Origin: Marinobacter sp. NP-4(2019)
GTDB taxonomy: Bacteria; Pseudomonadota; Gammaproteobacteria; Pseudomonadales; Oleiphilaceae
Assembly (NCBI RefSeq): GCF_003994855.1
Contig: NZ_CP034142.1
Coordinates: forward strand, 2,914,001 to 2,978,000
Length of the DNA stretch: 64,000 nt
Direction of reading: 5' to 3'
Shown here: positions 62,634 through 64,000 of the stretch, in pieces
How the letters are laid out: every line of letters begins with the position of its first letter
How positions within the stretch are numbered: the first letter of the stretch is position 1
Program-made: the position numbers and the translations under genes
Notes under the pieces: generated by a model
Told to the model about the DNA's origin: nothing
What the model saw: the letters and a program-made list of their open reading frames with translations, nothing else
The model's database searches: none

Positions 62634-63681
62634 TCAACAAACCCTGAACCTCATCCTGCGCTTTCTGAAAGTCGTTCATCTGACCTACGTCGAGCCAGTA
62701 CTCGTGAAGCGGAAACATGGCTACCTTCCGGCCTTTTCCAATAATGCCCTCCAGCACTGTCGGCATGTCTACCCTGGTTCCCGGCTTAACGCTCTTTACC
62801 AGCTCGGGAGACAAGACATACATTCCCGCATTGATAAAACACTTATGGGCCGGCTTTTCGACCATGCTCCGGACATGAGTGCCCTCACTCTGAACGACGC
62901 CGTAAGGGATCTGGTACTCAAACTCGCGCACACACATCGTGGCCGCGCAATTCTGTTCCTGATGAAAGTCCAGCAAGCCCACATAATTGGGTGTGGTCAG
63001 CAGATCTCCGTTCATCATGATCAGCGGCAGGTCTATCTCATCATGAGGAAGCAGTCCAAGTGCTCCGCCGGTCCCCAGCGGCTCTTCCTCATGGATATAG
63101 CGGATAGTGACCCCCCAATGGCTGCCATCTCCAAAATAGTCCCTGATCATCTGGGGCAGATAGTGGGTTGAGATAAAAAAGCGGTGAAAGCCAGCATCGA
63201 TAAAGCTTTCAAGGATGAGTTCCAGTATCGGTTTGTCCCCCACCTTCAACATGGGTTTTGGGCAGGTGTTGGTTAATGGCCTCAACCGTGTGCCGAACCC
63301 CCCAGCCATCAGGAAAACCGGATTATCAAGCATTCGCTTGTCCAACAACGAATGCAGAGTCTCCAGGCCAACAACTCGCCCTTCGTCATCCACCATAGGC
63401 AGCTGCAAAAGTTCGGCATTCTCCATAACCGACAGAATACGCTGGTGACTCCAGCCCTTCCGGCCTGTCCGAGGTCTGGAACACATCACGTCAGCAACTG
63501 GCTGGTCCATCGGCACATGCCTGATCAGGGCCCGGCGAAGGTCTCCATCTGTCAGCGTTCCCAAAAGCCTGCCGTCGCTATCAACAATAAGGGCGATACG
63601 TAAAGCTCCCTTATCCAGAACCTCGATTGCATCGGCTAACGGTGTCTCTGGTGAGACCAAAACTGACTGCCATTTCTTCAT
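62620..63681 (-). CDS. CBS-domain sugar nucleotidyltransferase (PtmE-like)
   Basis: 353 residues from the ATG at 63681, which overlaps the upstream gene's stop as ATGA. Two CBS repeats (8-115) precede a nucleotidyltransferase domain with AGGFGTRLRPLTNTCPKPML and MNGDLLT. The CBS plus NTP-transferase order is that of Campylobacter PtmE, which makes GDP-GlcN for legionaminic acid. This points to legionaminic rather than pseudaminic acid, by analogy. Confidence 0.88.
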   Translation of the reverse strand: MKKWQSVLVSPETPLADAIEVLDKGALRIALIVDSDGRLLGTLTDGDLRRALIRHVPMDQPVADVMCSRPRTGRKGWSHQRILSVMENAELLQLPMVDDEGRVVGLETLHSLLDKRMLDNPVFLMAGGFGTRLRPLTNTCPKPMLKVGDKPILELILESFIDAGFHRFFISTHYLPQMIRDYFGDGSHWGVTIRYIHEEEPLGTGGALGLLPHDEIDLPLIMMNGDLLTTPNYVGLLDFHQEQNCAATMCVREFEYQIPYGVVQSEGTHVRSMVEKPAHKCFINAGMYVLSPELVKSVKPGTRVDMPTVLEGIIGKGRKVAMFPLHEYWLDVGQMNDFQKAQDEVQGLLNDGS

Positions 63682-64000
63682 TCGAGCCCCCGGCGCCTGA
63701 TATTGGATTGATAGTGTGTAGAAGCCAGCCGGTATGTGCTGTCGGGCTCCGCATCGTGACGCAACGTCACGCCCGCCCCAATAACCGACCTCGCACCGAC
63801 ACTCACCCCTTGAGTTACTGTCGCACCGGCCCCGATGAAGGCACCTTCTCCAATTGTAACGTTCCCGCAAATCGTTGCTCCGGGTGCTACGTGGACATGA
63901 GGCCCGACAGTAGATTCATGATCAATGGACGCGCCGGTATTGATAATGGCGTTCTCGTGGATCACGGAACCAACCTGCACAGTCGCTCCTGCCATAATCT
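63678..64000 (-). CDS. Left-handed beta-helix acetyltransferase (NeuD/PglD-like), C-terminal part
   Basis: The gene enters from the right edge; 107 codons are visible. Hexapeptide repeats (GSVIHENAIINTGASIDHES; APGATICGNVTIGEGAFIGA) with His in DHES mark a PglD/NeuD-type O- or N-acetyltransferase. It is coupled to the PtmE-like gene by ATGA. The start codon is outside the window. Confidence 0.85.
   Translation of the reverse strand, partial: IMAGATVQVGSVIHENAIINTGASIDHESTVGPHVHVAPGATICGNVTIGEGAFIGAGATVTQGVSVGARSVIGAGVTLRHDAEPDSTYRLASTHYQSNIRRRGLE

Overview
The window looks like a chromosomal segment of a motile marine gammaproteobacterium close to Marinobacter. This rests on the FleQ/FleS/FleR-type flagellar hierarchy with sigma-54 and sigma-28 promoters, a lexA-sulA operon, a Pseudomonas/Marinobacter-style imelysin iron operon, an orphan gspN-gspC-gspD cluster, and many RAYT-linked REP palindromes. 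Species assignment is inference from gene content; no search was run.

Layout. 1-7.5 kb (minus strand): early/middle flagellar genes fliG (partial), fliF, fliE, fleR, fleS, fleQ and a FliT-like gene, with readable sigma-54 promoters before fliE and fleS and a sigma-70-like promoter before fleQ. 7.6-8.0 kb: decayed DUF1329 remnant. 8.1-10.1 kb: two small unknown genes and lexA-sulA with an SOS box. 10.2-12 kb: a predicted amidoligase overlapping a class I glutamine-amidotransferase-like hydrolase, the least understood enzymatic pair here. 12-18.2 kb: SIMPL protein and tamA-tamB. 18.4-23.5 kb: tandem acyl-CoA dehydrogenases (the first lacks the catalytic Glu), a voltage-sensor-like membrane protein and an amidase. 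23.6-28.6 kb: imelysin / di-heme oxidoreductase / imelysin / DUF1513 operon. 28.6-32.5 kb: tRNA-fMet followed by a tRNA-like fold, thiolase, high-molecular-weight FabG, and a tRNA Val-Asp-Val cluster. 32.6-42.3 kb: small envelope proteins, purE, purK, sodB, a GGDEF-EAL protein, lemA and an M48 protease. 42.3-49 kb: gspD/C/N, groEL/groES and fxsA. 49-51.4 kb: REP-dense island around a RAYT transposase and an alkyltransferase-like gene. 51.4-56.2 kb: ampG-like permease, yajQ, a response regulator with a degenerate GGDEF domain, a structured intergenic region and argG. 56.2-64 kb (minus strand): fliS, fliD, flaG, fliC and a flagellin-glycosylation module (Maf/DUF115, CMP-nonulosonate synthetase, PtmE-like, acetyltransferase).

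The two flagellar blocks share one orientation and would join as a normal fliC-flaG-fliD-fliS-fliT-fleQ-fleS-fleR-fliE-fliF-fliG run if the 49 kb between them were removed. c-di-GMP is a recurring theme: FleQ carries the LFRS motif, one GGDEF-EAL protein keeps EAL but not GGDEF, a REC protein has a broken GGDEF site, and YajQ is nearby.

The most unusual DNA-level signals are: (1) three long near-perfect palindromes whose arms differ but whose central loop (TGTCTGAGC..AGCGAGTT) is constant; (2) REP palindromes between a sigma-32 promoter and groES; (3) a 93-nt three-way-junction fold ending in ACCA next to tRNA-fMet; and (4) a hairpin-plus-terminator sequence after the REC-GGDEF gene that may encode a small RNA.
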